64,000 bases of DNA from Planctomycetota bacterium. GTDB lineage: Bacteria > Planctomycetota > JAPUJT01. Position 1 is the stretch's first letter. Every line of letters begins with the position of its first letter. Below the pieces are notes generated by a model. It did not search any database. It was not told where the DNA came from and saw nothing but the letters and a program-made list of their open reading frames with translations. The position numbers and the translations under genes were made by a program. The DNA lies in contig JAPUJT010000023.1 in the NCBI GenBank assembly GCA_027296055.1, positions 1 to 64,000 of the forward strand. Direction: 5' to 3'. Below, one piece after another: positions 52,252 to 61,415 of the stretch.

Positions 52252-54501
52252 TCAGTGGATCCTCTCGGCCTCGAAAAGGTCGAGCTTCTGCTTGGCATCG
52301 AGAGTCGCCTTCCCGAGCGCAGCCCCAGCCGCCACGAAGATCGGGCTTCCCTCCTCCGACAGGGCCTCCTTCAGTCCGAGGAACGCCTCCGGCGGGGTCG
52401 CCTTCTGGGCGGACAGGACGCTCCCCAGGGCCTGTATCGCGGCCACCCGGGCATCCTCCGCATTGTTGCGATTCGTCAGGATCTGGGTGAGGGCCGTGAT
52501 CGAGCCTCTGTCCTGGAGGTTTCCGATGGCGGCCATGGCGGGGATGCGGACGAAATCGGGCCGCTTCTCGAGAGTCTCACCCAGCGCCGACGCCAGGCCC
52601 TTCAGGTCGAAGATCGTGTCCCCAGGATCGATCATCGAGAGGCTCGTCGCAGCCTCGGCTGCGATCCGATCTGCCTTCGCCTTGATCGCCTCATCCTTGC
52701 CCTCGAAGATCGCGTCGATTCGATCCTTGAGGACCACCTCATCGATATCGGCCGGGATCACACCGTCCGCCCGATCGCCGTACACCTGCTCCGCCCTCGC
52801 CACCTTGGCCGGGTCGCTGATGATAAGGATTGGAATGTGACTCGTCCGGAAATCGCTCTTGAAGATGTCGATCAGCTCGTGAGCCCGACCCCCGGGTAGC
52901 TCCTCCCCGATGAGGAAAATGTCCTCGGGCGGAAAGAAGAGACCTCGACGCCTGCCCTCCTCGACGCTGGCCGCCCCGAGAGGCAGGTAGTGATAGCGTC
53001 CGAGCATGTGGACGAACCGATTTCTCAAGCTGGAATTCCCTTCGATCACGAGAACGAGCCGAGGCGCCTTCTCCCCGACCGCCATGATCAGGTTCTGGAC
53101 TACCTGCCCCCTGAAGAGCACATCGGTCCGAGGACGGATGCGGACGATCGCGTTCGCCGCCGCGTAGCGGACACGCTTGTCGCGGTAAAAGAGGGCCTCG
53201 ATCATGGGCGCCCCCGCAACGTTCGGCACGGGGGGCATCACGCCAGCGCTCACCTTGGGGGGCTTTGGGCTCCCCGTCGGAAGGAGACTCGCGCTCATCG
53301 GGAGATCCTGCAGCGCCCGGATCGCGGCCACGGCTTCCTGCACGCGACCATCGCTGAGGGAGCGGGCGAGCGCCTTCAGGATCCCCTCGGCGCCGACGAC
53401 GCTATTGATGGATCGGGCCTTCTGGAGGGCGTCGAGATCCGCCTGGATGGAGTCGACCGTCGACGCGTCGAGCTCACCCCGAGCCGATTTCTCGACGGCC
53501 ACCTCGAGGGCGGCCTCCACTTCCGTGACGCGGGCGTAATAGGTGTTCAGGAGAAGCGTCCAGAGAGGATCGAAACTCGGGTTCACCCTGAGGCCCTCGT
53601 AGCAGAGCTCCTCCGCCATTGTTTCGTTGTAGGCGTAGCTGGGAACGCTCCGGCTCGTCAGCTTTCCATCCCGCCAATCCCAGACGATCCATTCCCTGTA
53701 GTTGTTGTTCACGAAGGCCGGCTCATCGTAGTAATATCGATCCGCATCGCGCAGGAAGAGGACAGGCGATGCCGGCAGGTCCCGAGGGCTCCTCCCCGTG
53801 ATCTTCTGGATCGAGTCGGCGGCCTGGTCTTTCACGTCCTGATCCTCGTCCCCTTCCCAGGCGCGCTTCAAGTACGGCAGGGCCCGACGATCCCGGATGT
53901 GCCCCAGGATCACCGCCACGTTCTGTCGCCCGAAGGCGTCGGGCAGACCGAACAGCTCGACGAGGGGACGGACGGCGTCAGGCCCCATCTCGGAGAGAAG
54001 CCGGATCACCCGCACCCTGTGATCGTCCTTCTGCCGATTCGAGAGGACCTCGACGATCTCCTCCGAGAGGAAGACATACTGACCCACGCTGTGGATGATC
54101 TCTTGCGCGGCGAGGAACTGCTGGCGGAAGTCGTCTCCCTTCAGATCCTCCATGAGGGAGTTGATCCGTTCCGGATTGGACCTGTCCTTCAGCTCCCCCT
54201 TCTCCGCCCCGCGGAGGAACTTCCGGATCAGGTCCCGCAAGTCCTCATTTTCGGAAGAAAGGCCCTTGAGAAAGAAGGCCTCGCCGGCCTCCTTGCGTAG
54301 CTCGAGAAAGATCTCTGTGTTCGGCTGGAGGGCAAGACAGCGATCGAGAAGGTCCGCCGACTTCTCGAAATCACCCTGTTCGAGGGCGTCGACCGCCTGC
54401 CGAAAAGTCGTCCGGACATCCTCCTCGGCGAACCCCGACGGGGCCATCACACCGAAAACCGCGATCACCACAAGAGGGACGATCCAGGACCAGCGCCGCA
54501 T
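52252..54501 (-). CDS. Exported HEAT-repeat protein with degenerate receiver domain
   Basis: A 749-residue protein with AGGAGGAG upstream. The signal peptide (MRRWSWIVPLVVIAVFGVMAP) predicts export. TPR-like helices follow (DALEQGDFEKSADLLDRCLA), then HEAT-type repeats. Residues about 485-600 resemble a response-regulator receiver: LVLVIEGNSSLRNRFVHMLG, IFLIGEELPGGRAHELIDIF, IPILIISDPAKVARAEQVYG. The acidic pair, the phospho-accepting Asp and the Lys are all replaced (EG, G and A), so it cannot be phosphorylated in the usual way. More HEAT repeats follow to the C-terminus. Function is unknown; a protein-contact role outside the cytoplasm is inferred. Confidence 0.82.
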   Translation of the reverse strand: MRRWSWIVPLVVIAVFGVMAPSGFAEEDVRTTFRQAVDALEQGDFEKSADLLDRCLALQPNTEIFLELRKEAGEAFFLKGLSSENEDLRDLIRKFLRGAEKGELKDRSNPERINSLMEDLKGDDFRQQFLAAQEIIHSVGQYVFLSEEIVEVLSNRQKDDHRVRVIRLLSEMGPDAVRPLVELFGLPDAFGRQNVAVILGHIRDRRALPYLKRAWEGDEDQDVKDQAADSIQKITGRSPRDLPASPVLFLRDADRYYYDEPAFVNNNYREWIVWDWRDGKLTSRSVPSYAYNETMAEELCYEGLRVNPSFDPLWTLLLNTYYARVTEVEAALEVAVEKSARGELDASTVDSIQADLDALQKARSINSVVGAEGILKALARSLSDGRVQEAVAAIRALQDLPMSASLLPTGSPKPPKVSAGVMPPVPNVAGAPMIEALFYRDKRVRYAAANAIVRIRPRTDVLFRGQVVQNLIMAVGEKAPRLVLVIEGNSSLRNRFVHMLGRYHYLPLGAASVEEGRRRGLFFPPEDIFLIGEELPGGRAHELIDIFKSDFRTSHIPILIISDPAKVARAEQVYGDRADGVIPADIDEVVLKDRIDAIFEGKDEAIKAKADRIAAEAATSLSMIDPGDTIFDLKGLASALGETLEKRPDFVRIPAMAAIGNLQDRGSITALTQILTNRNNAEDARVAAIQALGSVLSAQKATPPEAFLGLKEALSEEGSPIFVAAGAALGKATLDAKQKLDLFEAERIH

Positions 54502-54542
54502 ACTCTCCTCCTGTTTTCACTTAGGGAAACTACCGGGGGGGA

Positions 54543-54570
54543 ATTATAGCGGGGCGCGGAGGCAAGTCAA
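54543..54570 (-). promoter_or_regulatory. Strong promoter of the exported HEAT gene
   Basis: Leftward TTGACT and a perfect TATAAT separated by 16 bases; the start of transcription lies about 35 bases before the ATG. Confidence 0.75.
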
Positions 54571-54588
54571 TGTCGGAGGATCCGAGCC

Positions 54589-55083
54589 TCACTCGGGGGT
54601 CTTGCCCCTCTCATAGACGGCGTCCTGCCTGCGGCCGAGGAGGACGTCCGGGGGAAACGGGGAGCCATGCCGGGCGTACGACCGCACTCGATCGCTGAGC
54701 GCGAGATTCCTCGCGATCTCCCCCAGGGGCTCTTCGAAGCGTTGGGGTAGACCCTCGTAGGAGTCCGAAACCCTTGCCGTATCCTCGAAGATCAAGTCCC
54801 CGGTCAGGGAATAGAGCCTCAGGTTCAGGCGACCGGGACCTCGATCAAGGACCGCCACGGCGGAAGGGTCAAGATCAGATGGGTTATCTTCCCAGTCGGT
54901 GACTTCCCCGACGTAAACGTACAATATGGCGCAGGCTAGAAGGATATCCTGCGCCTCGAGTTCTGGAACCGAGGGGTGGAACTGCACCCGGATAGGCATC
55001 GGGTCCTGGAGCGCCAGAGCCTTCGTCAGAGGTTGGGCGGCGCATCCCGACAGCAAAGCGGCGGCGAGGAGGGCTCCTCTCAT
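54589..55083 (-). CDS. Small lipoprotein
   Basis: About 164 residues from MRGALLAAALLSGCAAQ at 55083, sharing ATGA with the stop of the upstream lipoprotein gene; the long ORF extension is a shadow of that gene. The lipobox is LLSGC. The body is a mixed alpha/beta domain with LLACAILYVYVGEVTDWEDN and LNLRLYSLTGDLIFEDTARV. No family is recognised. The tight overlap suggests it works with its neighbour, perhaps in a two-lipoprotein envelope complex (inference). Confidence 0.7.
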   Translation of the reverse strand: MRGALLAAALLSGCAAQPLTKALALQDPMPIRVQFHPSVPELEAQDILLACAILYVYVGEVTDWEDNPSDLDPSAVAVLDRGPGRLNLRLYSLTGDLIFEDTARVSDSYEGLPQRFEEPLGEIARNLALSDRVRSYARHGSPFPPDVLLGRRQDAVYERGKTPE

Positions 55084-55793
55084 TCCTGACTCCCCAAGGA
55101 TCCCGTGAGTGGCTCGATGGCGGGACCGTCTCGGATCGGATCCCGCTCGCCAGGCAGACGATAGAAGTCGCCTAACCACTCGTTTCCAACCAAAACCTCG
55201 CGGGTGGTCGCCAGGGCCGACAGGAGGGCATCGCCGAAGAGGTTGGCGGCATCTTCCCGTGATGTGAGAAAGGACCGGCTCGCCCAGCCGGTGGATACAT
55301 CTTCGACGTTCAGACCCGGGATGCGCCTCTGTCGAGTCGCCCAGTAGCCCGAACCGAGTCGATCCACCCACGGCCGGATGTCGTAGATTCGAATTCCTAC
55401 CCGGACGCTGTAGCCCCAGGAGAGAGCCGCCGAGACCTCTTCGACATCGATCGAGACCACGGCAAGAGGAGCGTAGTCCTTGCGCGACTCGTCCGGGTAG
55501 AGCGCCGCCGTCTCCCGGACTGACCCCGCTGCCGGGGTGGCATCCTCGAACACCGTGGCGAGCAACCCTCCCACGAGGCGGTCCGCCTCCTTCCGGGCGC
55601 TCTCGACGGAGAGGGATGGAGCACGATGGTTGTTGATCCGGATCCAGTATCGGACGGATCCCTCCACCGGGGTCCCCTCCGGAGGAGCGGGCCAGGTGAT
55701 CTCCACCGGGGCGATGGCACAGCCCGCCAGGAAAAGGATCGGCCCGGAAGTCAGTAACGCCACCACTCGTTCGGCCGCAGTCCATCTTTTCAC
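55080..55793 (-). CDS. Lipoprotein of unknown function
   Basis: About 237 residues from GTG at 55793 (VKRWTAAERVV); the ORF extension upstream crosses the divergent promoter region. The lipobox LFLAGC follows a hydrophobic signal. The mature region has ITWPAPPEGTPVEGSVRYWI, an alpha/beta segment and GYSVRVGIRIYDIRPWVDRLG. It contains no recognised domain. It is translationally coupled to the smaller lipoprotein downstream and divergent from the SUMF1-like gene. Confidence 0.7.
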   Translation of the reverse strand: MKRWTAAERVVALLTSGPILFLAGCAIAPVEITWPAPPEGTPVEGSVRYWIRINNHRAPSLSVESARKEADRLVGGLLATVFEDATPAAGSVRETAALYPDESRKDYAPLAVVSIDVEEVSAALSWGYSVRVGIRIYDIRPWVDRLGSGYWATRQRRIPGLNVEDVSTGWASRSFLTSREDAANLFGDALLSALATTREVLVGNEWLGDFYRLPGERDPIRDGPAIEPLTGSLGSQE

Positions 55794-55848
55794 GGCGGCG
55801 AGAATAACCCCGCGGCCGCCCCACCCGCAAGTGGCAGTCCGGCGCGAC

Positions 55849-55877
55849 TTGGACGGCGCGTCGGAATGGGTTAGAAT
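55849..55877 (+). promoter_or_regulatory. Promoter of the SUMF1-like/kinase/larC operon
   Basis: TTGGAC and TAGAAT separated by 17 bases, about 50 bases before the ATG at 55929. Confidence 0.6.
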
Positions 55878-55928
55878 GATCCCGCTCGTCCCCTCCGCCC
55901 GTGACCGTTGCCCGAAGGCACCCTCTCG

Positions 55929-57452
55929 ATGAGCACAGCTCTCCTGATTCTCATTGCAGCGCTCACCCTGGCTCCCGATACGCCTCTGCCGGACACGGTC
56001 CTCGAGGAGCGAATCGTCCGGACCCTCGGGGATCGCGCAGACCTCATCCGCGAGAGACTGAAGATCGCCCACGCTCCGTTCCTGGACGAGTGCGATGCCC
56101 ACCTGAAACGCTCCGATTTCTCCGCGAAGAGCATAGGTCAGCTGAAGAAGATGGCCCTCGCCGTTCTCGACGATTGGATCCGGATAGGGAACGATCGTCC
56201 GGAGATGATCCGCCGCCTGCCGGTCTGGATCGATCGGATGCCAGGCGAGAAGGAGCAATCCAGGACGACGCTCGCCCTCGCCGAAGGAAGCGCGCCGACC
56301 GAACTGTCGGCCGAAGATCGCCGCCTCATGATCCAGCTCCTGCGTAGGTTACCCGGTCCCGAAGCGGCTTCGGCGGCCCGCCGATTCGAAGGTCCGGAGA
56401 AGATCCTCGAGCCTCCTCCCCCCCCACCGCCCTCGGGTCCGACCCCGGAGGAGCTTCTGGAGGCGGGGGACTGGACTTCCGCCTACCGGGCCATCCGAAA
56501 TCTGGAGGATCCGGAGGGGGCCTGGAATGAGCTGCGGGGACGGCTGGTGAAACGAGAGGGATGGTCTCGGCTGCAGATCCTCCTGGGAGACGAGGGGGAT
56601 TTTCCGGCTCTCGATGCCTATTGCGAGAAGTGGCCCGGTCGCTTTCGTCGCGTCGCGCAAGGGGCCGTGCCGCTCATCCTGGAGGGAGGGCAGGTCGCTC
56701 CGTTTCCCGGTCGGATCCGATCGGGGGTCTGGGAGATCATGCTGCCAGCGGCCCGCGCATGGGTGGTGGAGGTTCCTTTGCCCGAGGGTCCTCCGCTCGC
56801 CGTCATCGTCGCCCCGCCCTTCGGCGACGAGCCGGTCCGGGTCCCCGTCCGGGTGCCCGACGAGATGACGCTGATCCCGGGAGGAGAGGGGATCGATGTC
56901 CCCTTCTTCATCGATTGGACCGAATGCCCCGGCCGAAGGGTGAGGGAGTTTCTCCGGGAGCGGCCTGAGGACCTCGCCTGGCTGACGAGGCGATTCTCGT
57001 CCGGGGTGGATTTCTCGGAACCGGACCTCCCCGCCCTCCTCCGGAAAGATCAGCGATCCTTCGATGCCTGGAAGACGGCCACTTCTTATGCGGATTCCTG
57101 GGAGCGAAAGGCGATCCCGCGCCTGGAGGAGTGGCAGGCTGCGGCCCGTCTCTGGGTGGACCTCGGCGGCAAGAGGCGCGCCAACCTGAACCGGGACAAG
57201 CCGGCGTTGCTCGACGTCCACTCCTCGGAGTCGAGGGGGGCGGGGGGGATCTCGCACCTTCTCGGGAACGCCTGGGAAATCCTGGAGGGACGGCACGTGG
57301 CGGGCGGCGGCACGGAGTCCCTCCCGTGGCGCATCGGCAGGAATCCGCTCATGCTACTCGATCGGACGTTGCGCTGGGATGCCGAGGTCGTCCGGAACGT
57401 GGGCTTCCGGATGGTCCTCCGGCTCGCCCCGAGGGAGGAGGACGGATATTGA
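55929..57452 (+). CDS. Exported protein with degenerate SUMF1-like domain
   Basis: About 507 residues from MSTALLILIAALTLAP; a TTG seven codons earlier is possible. After the signal peptide come helical regions, a PPPPPPPSGPTP linker near residue 160, and a C-terminal part resembling the formylglycine-generating (SUMF1) fold: MTLIPGGEGIDVPFFIDWTE matches the usual opening, and ISHLLGNAWEILEGRHVAGG plus VGFRMVLRL match the GNVWEW and GFR blocks. The Cys pair of true formylglycine enzymes is not seen. It is translationally coupled to the kinase by a TTGA overlap. Likely a binding-type member of the family. Confidence 0.75.
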   Translation: MSTALLILIAALTLAPDTPLPDTVLEERIVRTLGDRADLIRERLKIAHAPFLDECDAHLKRSDFSAKSIGQLKKMALAVLDDWIRIGNDRPEMIRRLPVWIDRMPGEKEQSRTTLALAEGSAPTELSAEDRRLMIQLLRRLPGPEAASAARRFEGPEKILEPPPPPPPSGPTPEELLEAGDWTSAYRAIRNLEDPEGAWNELRGRLVKREGWSRLQILLGDEGDFPALDAYCEKWPGRFRRVAQGAVPLILEGGQVAPFPGRIRSGVWEIMLPAARAWVVEVPLPEGPPLAVIVAPPFGDEPVRVPVRVPDEMTLIPGGEGIDVPFFIDWTECPGRRVREFLRERPEDLAWLTRRFSSGVDFSEPDLPALLRKDQRSFDAWKTATSYADSWERKAIPRLEEWQAAARLWVDLGGKRRANLNRDKPALLDVHSSESRGAGGISHLLGNAWEILEGRHVAGGGTESLPWRIGRNPLMLLDRTLRWDAEVVRNVGFRMVLRLAPREEDGY

Positions 57453-59461
57453 AGTGGGTCACGGTCGAATGCCCCGGTTGCCGCAAGCCCAACATGGTCG
57501 ACCCCTCGGTCACCTCGGAGCTGGTCTGCTCGCACTGCGATGAGAAGACCCTGGTCGTCTCCACCGGGACGTTTCGCTCCCTCTCCGGTGAGATCCTCGG
57601 GGAGAACTACCAGATCGAGGAGAGGATCGGACAGGGGGGATTCGGCGAGGTGTACCGGGCGAGGGATCGTCTCCTCCAGCGACTCGTGGCGGTCAAGGTC
57701 CTCGCCCAGCCGACCGGTCCCGATACGGAGCGATCGGGGAGGTTCTTGCGGGAGGCGGTGACCGCCGCGCAGATCACCCATCCCAACGTGGTCCACATCT
57801 ACGATGTCGGGTCGGACGCCAGGAGAGGGCTTCACTACCTCGTGATGGAGTTCGTCGACGGACGTAATCTCAAGGAGAAGGTCGAGGCGGAAGGTCCGCT
57901 GGGAGAGGGGGAGGTGGCGGCCATCGGCCTCCAGATTGCCAGGGGCCTCTCGGCCGCCCACTCGCAGGGGATCGTTCACCGGGACATCAAGCCGGGCAAC
58001 ATCATGGAGGCTCGGATGGGAGGGGTGAAGATCACCGACTTCGGACTGGCCCGCATACTGCAGGTGGATCATGCCACGAAGACCCAGACGGCAGGGTCGG
58101 TGGCCTACATGCCTCCGGAGCAGTTCGAAGGTCGGCCGGTGGACGAGCGGGCCGACCTCTACTCCTTCGGGGCCACCCTCTACTTCCTCCTCTCCGGGAA
58201 GACGCCTTACCCCGGCGTCCATGACTTCAACGTCATGTACAACATCCTGAGCCGGGAGGCGACACCCCTCCCCGACGTCGCGCCGGGGACCTCCCTGGCG
58301 ATGTGGGAGCTGATCCGGGACCTGATCCAGAAAGAGCCGGAGAAGAGGCCTTCGGGGGCGGACGAGGTCATCGGACGCCTCGAGTCCCTCCTTGCGAGGG
58401 ATGCGGCGTCCGTTCGACCCTGCGGATCTTGCGGCGCCTTGAACGAGCCCGGCGTGGATTTCTGCTCTGGATGCGGCAAGTCCCTCGACGCTCGACCGAC
58501 GTCGCCGGCCGCGTCGGCGCCCCGCGCCCGTGATCTGGATCACACGGCGGTCAGCGCCCCCGTGCAGATGAAAAAGGTCTCCAGGCATCGAGTCCCATCG
58601 CGCTGGGCGGCGCTTGCCGTCGGCGGCCTCATCATTGTCGCCGCGGCGATCTGGGGACCGAGCCTTGTGACCCACCCCCCCGAGCCGGCGCCCGAGGGGC
58701 CGAAGTCGATGGCGACCCTATCCTCGGAGGGCGCGGAGTTGCTTCGAAGGGCTGACTTCGGCGGGTATCTGGAGCGAGGTGAGGAGCCGTTGGCGACACA
58801 GGTCGGGAAGCTTCGAGACGACCTGCGGGGCGAGGTCACCTACAGGAAGAAGCTCGACATCCTCGAGGGCCACGCGGAGGAGATCGCCGGGAGGACCGAC
58901 ACCGCGGCCGCCGCCCTCCTCGAGGGGATCCTGTCGAAGGTGCTCCTTCTCGGCGTCGACCGTCTCGACAATCTGGACCTGGGGGGGGAGGTCTCCGATA
59001 TCCGGTCGCGCCTCTCCAACGAGCGCGTGTCGATGAGGTTCGGGGAAGGATCGCCCATCGAGCCCGTCGTGTCCCGGGTGAACGACGCCGCCGCATCCCT
59101 GCACGATTTCCTCGGAGAGGTCGTGGTGCAGAACCTCGAACCGCCGTACCTGGATCATTACAAGAAGCTCGTCAAGATTGGTGATGCGGTGGCGCGCGCT
59201 CGGAAGAAGACCGAGGGCATCGGGGCGGATTGGGAAAGATGGCAGGACGTGGCGAAGAGACCGTTGATCGACGAGACTGTTCGCAGGTCTCAGCGCGACG
59301 AGTCCATGAGGATGAAACCATCGAGGATCTACGAGCAGGTGATCCCGGCGATGGAGATCCTGGCCGAGATCCAGGGGATGGGCGTGGGGGAGGTCTTGAC
59401 GCAGATCGAGAAGAAGGCCAGGGATGATCGGATCTCGATCCCCTGGAACCAGGGGGGGTAG
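57449..59461 (+). CDS. Membrane Ser/Thr kinase with two zinc ribbons
   Basis: About 670 residues starting at TTG behind GGGAGGAGGAC; the ORF's longer start lies inside the preceding gene. An N-terminal zinc ribbon (VECPGC...CSHC) covers residues 7-30. The PknB-type kinase domain spans about 50-310: IGQGGFGEVYRARD, VAVKVL (Lys), IVHRDIKPGNIM near 176, DFGLAR near 197 and the APE-like YMPPEQFEGRP. A second zinc ribbon (CGSCGALNEPGVDFCSGCGK) lies near 325-345. One membrane helix (WAALAVGGLIIVAAAIWG) precedes a helical extracytoplasmic domain of about 260 residues. It should phosphorylate cytoplasmic targets in response to an external cue. Confidence 0.92.
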   Translation: MKWVTVECPGCRKPNMVDPSVTSELVCSHCDEKTLVVSTGTFRSLSGEILGENYQIEERIGQGGFGEVYRARDRLLQRLVAVKVLAQPTGPDTERSGRFLREAVTAAQITHPNVVHIYDVGSDARRGLHYLVMEFVDGRNLKEKVEAEGPLGEGEVAAIGLQIARGLSAAHSQGIVHRDIKPGNIMEARMGGVKITDFGLARILQVDHATKTQTAGSVAYMPPEQFEGRPVDERADLYSFGATLYFLLSGKTPYPGVHDFNVMYNILSREATPLPDVAPGTSLAMWELIRDLIQKEPEKRPSGADEVIGRLESLLARDAASVRPCGSCGALNEPGVDFCSGCGKSLDARPTSPAASAPRARDLDHTAVSAPVQMKKVSRHRVPSRWAALAVGGLIIVAAAIWGPSLVTHPPEPAPEGPKSMATLSSEGAELLRRADFGGYLERGEEPLATQVGKLRDDLRGEVTYRKKLDILEGHAEEIAGRTDTAAAALLEGILSKVLLLGVDRLDNLDLGGEVSDIRSRLSNERVSMRFGEGSPIEPVVSRVNDAAASLHDFLGEVVVQNLEPPYLDHYKKLVKIGDAVARARKKTEGIGADWERWQDVAKRPLIDETVRRSQRDESMRMKPSRIYEQVIPAMEILAEIQGMGVGEVLTQIEKKARDDRISIPWNQGG

Positions 59462-59467
59462 CCCGTC

Positions 59468-60631
59468 TTGCGAATCGCCTACTTCGATCCGATAGGGGGC
59501 GCGGCCGGGGACATGATCCTCGCCGCGTTGCTCGACGCCGGCCTTCCGGCAGCCGCTCTCAGGAGAGAGATCGCGAAGATCGGGATCCGGGGAGCGAAGC
59601 TCACGATTCGCAAGGAGCAGCGAGGAGTAATCCAGGCGACGCGGGTAGATGTGAAGCTTCCCGGCTCCTCCCGGCAAAAACCCGTCGGGCTGAAGGACGT
59701 GGTTCGAGTCCTCGAGAAGAGCAAGCTGTCAGACGAAATCCGAGGTAAGGCAAAGTCGATCTTCCGGAGGCTCGCGCAGGCCGAGGCGGCGGTTCACGGC
59801 ACGACGGTGGGCAGGGTCCATCTCCACGAGGCGGGGGCGCGCGACGCCCTGATCGATGTCGTCGGGGCCGTGGCCGGGCTCTCCCTGCTCGGCGTGGAAC
59901 GAGTCCTGTGCGCTCCCCTGAATCTGGGCACGGGGACCGTCGATTCTCAGCACGGTACGCTCCCCCTACCCGCCCCGGCGACGGTCGAGCTGCTCAAGGG
60001 TCACGAGGTCTGGTTCGCCGATGAGCTGGGCGAGCACACGACGCCCACCGGGGCCGCCATCCTCTCCACGCTTTGCGGCTCCTTCGGGCCCCCTCCGCTG
60101 CTCAAGATCGAGCAAGTGGGATACGGAGCCGGGACTCGCGATGACGGCGTGGTCCCCAATCTCCTCCGGGTCTTCGTCGGGGAGGTGGCGGGCCCGCCAG
60201 GAGAGAAGGTCTGGATCCTGGAGACCGGGATCGACGACATGAACCCGGAGCATTACACCCACCTGTTCGACCGGCTCCAGAAGGCCGGCGCCCTCGAGGT
60301 CTCCGCCACTCCCACGTACATGAAGAAGAACCGACCGGGAACGCTGCTGCGAGTGGTGACACATGGGGATCGGATCTCCCAGCTGGAGGAAATCCTCCTG
60401 AGGGAGACGACGACTTTCGGTCTGCGTCGCCACGCGGCGGAGAGAACCTGCCTCGACCGCCGGACGGAGAGAGTGAAGACCCGTTACGGGACCGTCCGGG
60501 TCAAGGTCGGGCTGCTCGGTGGAGACGTGGTCACCCGCTCTCCCGAGTTCGAAGACTGCCGCAAGCTGGCGGACCGCGCCGGGGTTCCCCTGAAACGGGT
60601 CTACGAGGCGGCGCTACGCTCTCAGAGCTGA
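59468..60631 (+). CDS. larC: Nickel-pincer cofactor insertion protein LarC
   Basis: A 387-residue protein starting at TTG six bases after the kinase stop. LarC inserts nickel into the pyridinium bis-thiocarboxylate cofactor of lactate racemase and its relatives. The N-terminal MRIAYFDPIGGAAGDMILAA signature is complete; HGTTVGRVHLHEAGARDALID, ELGEHTTPTGAAIL and ETGIDDMNPEHYTHLFDRL are further family blocks. No larA, larB or larE is visible here, but nickel uptake genes lie immediately downstream on the other strand. The length matches a full LarC without the frameshift seen in some species. Confidence 0.93.
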   Translation: MRIAYFDPIGGAAGDMILAALLDAGLPAAALRREIAKIGIRGAKLTIRKEQRGVIQATRVDVKLPGSSRQKPVGLKDVVRVLEKSKLSDEIRGKAKSIFRRLAQAEAAVHGTTVGRVHLHEAGARDALIDVVGAVAGLSLLGVERVLCAPLNLGTGTVDSQHGTLPLPAPATVELLKGHEVWFADELGEHTTPTGAAILSTLCGSFGPPPLLKIEQVGYGAGTRDDGVVPNLLRVFVGEVAGPPGEKVWILETGIDDMNPEHYTHLFDRLQKAGALEVSATPTYMKKNRPGTLLRVVTHGDRISQLEEILLRETTTFGLRRHAAERTCLDRRTERVKTRYGTVRVKVGLLGGDVVTRSPEFEDCRKLADRAGVPLKRVYEAALRSQS

Positions 60632-60668
60632 ACGGCTAGGAGTCCTCACTCTTCCTTCAAGGCCTGCC

Positions 60669-61415
60669 CTAATGTTCGCCCGTGTTCAGGTGGTGGATCG
60701 AGTGCGGGACCTCCAGGCCATGCCCTTCCATCAGATCTCGATCGGAGAGGATGGCCACCGATCGGCCATCGGCGACGACCACTCCGCCGTCGAGGACCAC
60801 GCACCGCTCGCAGACCTCCAGGATCAGGTCCAGGTCGTGAGTGGCGATCAGCTGGGTCTGGGGCAAGTTCATCAGGATCCGGATGAGGGACCTCCTCCCC
60901 CGGGGGTCGAGGTTGCTCGTCGGTTCGTCGAGGACGAGCATCCTGGGATCCATCGAGAGGACGGTCGCGATCGCCACTCCCCGCTTCTCTCCGTCGGACA
61001 GATGGTGAGGGGCCTTGTCTTCATACCCGCCCAGGCGCACGCGTCCGAGAGCTTCCTCCACCCGGCCCTTCACCTCGTCTTCCGGGAGTCCCATCTGAAG
61101 GGGACCGAACGCGACGTCCTCGAAGACCGTCGGCATGAACAGCTGGTCATCGGGGTCCTGGAAGACGAGACCCACGCGGCGCCGTATCTCCTTCAGGTTG
61201 GGTGGCCCGGTCTCGAGACCGAAGATCTTCACGCTGCCATCTCCACGCAGGATGGCGTTGAGATGGAGGAGCAAAGTCGATTTCCCCGCGCCGTTTGGCC
61301 CCACGAGGCCGACCTTCTCTCCCTCCCCTATCCGCAGGTCCACCCCGTCGAGGGCGCGGGTCCCATCCGGGTAGGCGTAGGAGAGCCCTATCAGACGGAT
61401 CGCATCTTCACTCAC
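60669..61415 (-). CDS. nikO: ECF nickel/cobalt transporter ATPase
   Basis: A 248-residue ABC ATPase. Walker A is VGPNGAGKSTLLLHLN, the signature is HHLSDGEKRGVAIATVLSMD, Walker B is MLVLDEPTSNLD and the switch His is LIATHDLD. This is CbiO/NikO-type. NikR upstream in the operon and LarC nearby point to nickel rather than cobalt. It overlaps the nikQ stop by 4 bases. Confidence 0.9.
   Translation of the reverse strand: MSEDAIRLIGLSYAYPDGTRALDGVDLRIGEGEKVGLVGPNGAGKSTLLLHLNAILRGDGSVKIFGLETGPPNLKEIRRRVGLVFQDPDDQLFMPTVFEDVAFGPLQMGLPEDEVKGRVEEALGRVRLGGYEDKAPHHLSDGEKRGVAIATVLSMDPRMLVLDEPTSNLDPRGRRSLIRILMNLPQTQLIATHDLDLILEVCERCVVLDGGVVVADGRSVAILSDRDLMEGHGLEVPHSIHHLNTGEH

Noticed and set aside
57086-58675. 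529-residue minus-strand ORF
   Set aside because: Antisense to the SUMF1-like and kinase genes; no domain, no ribosome site.
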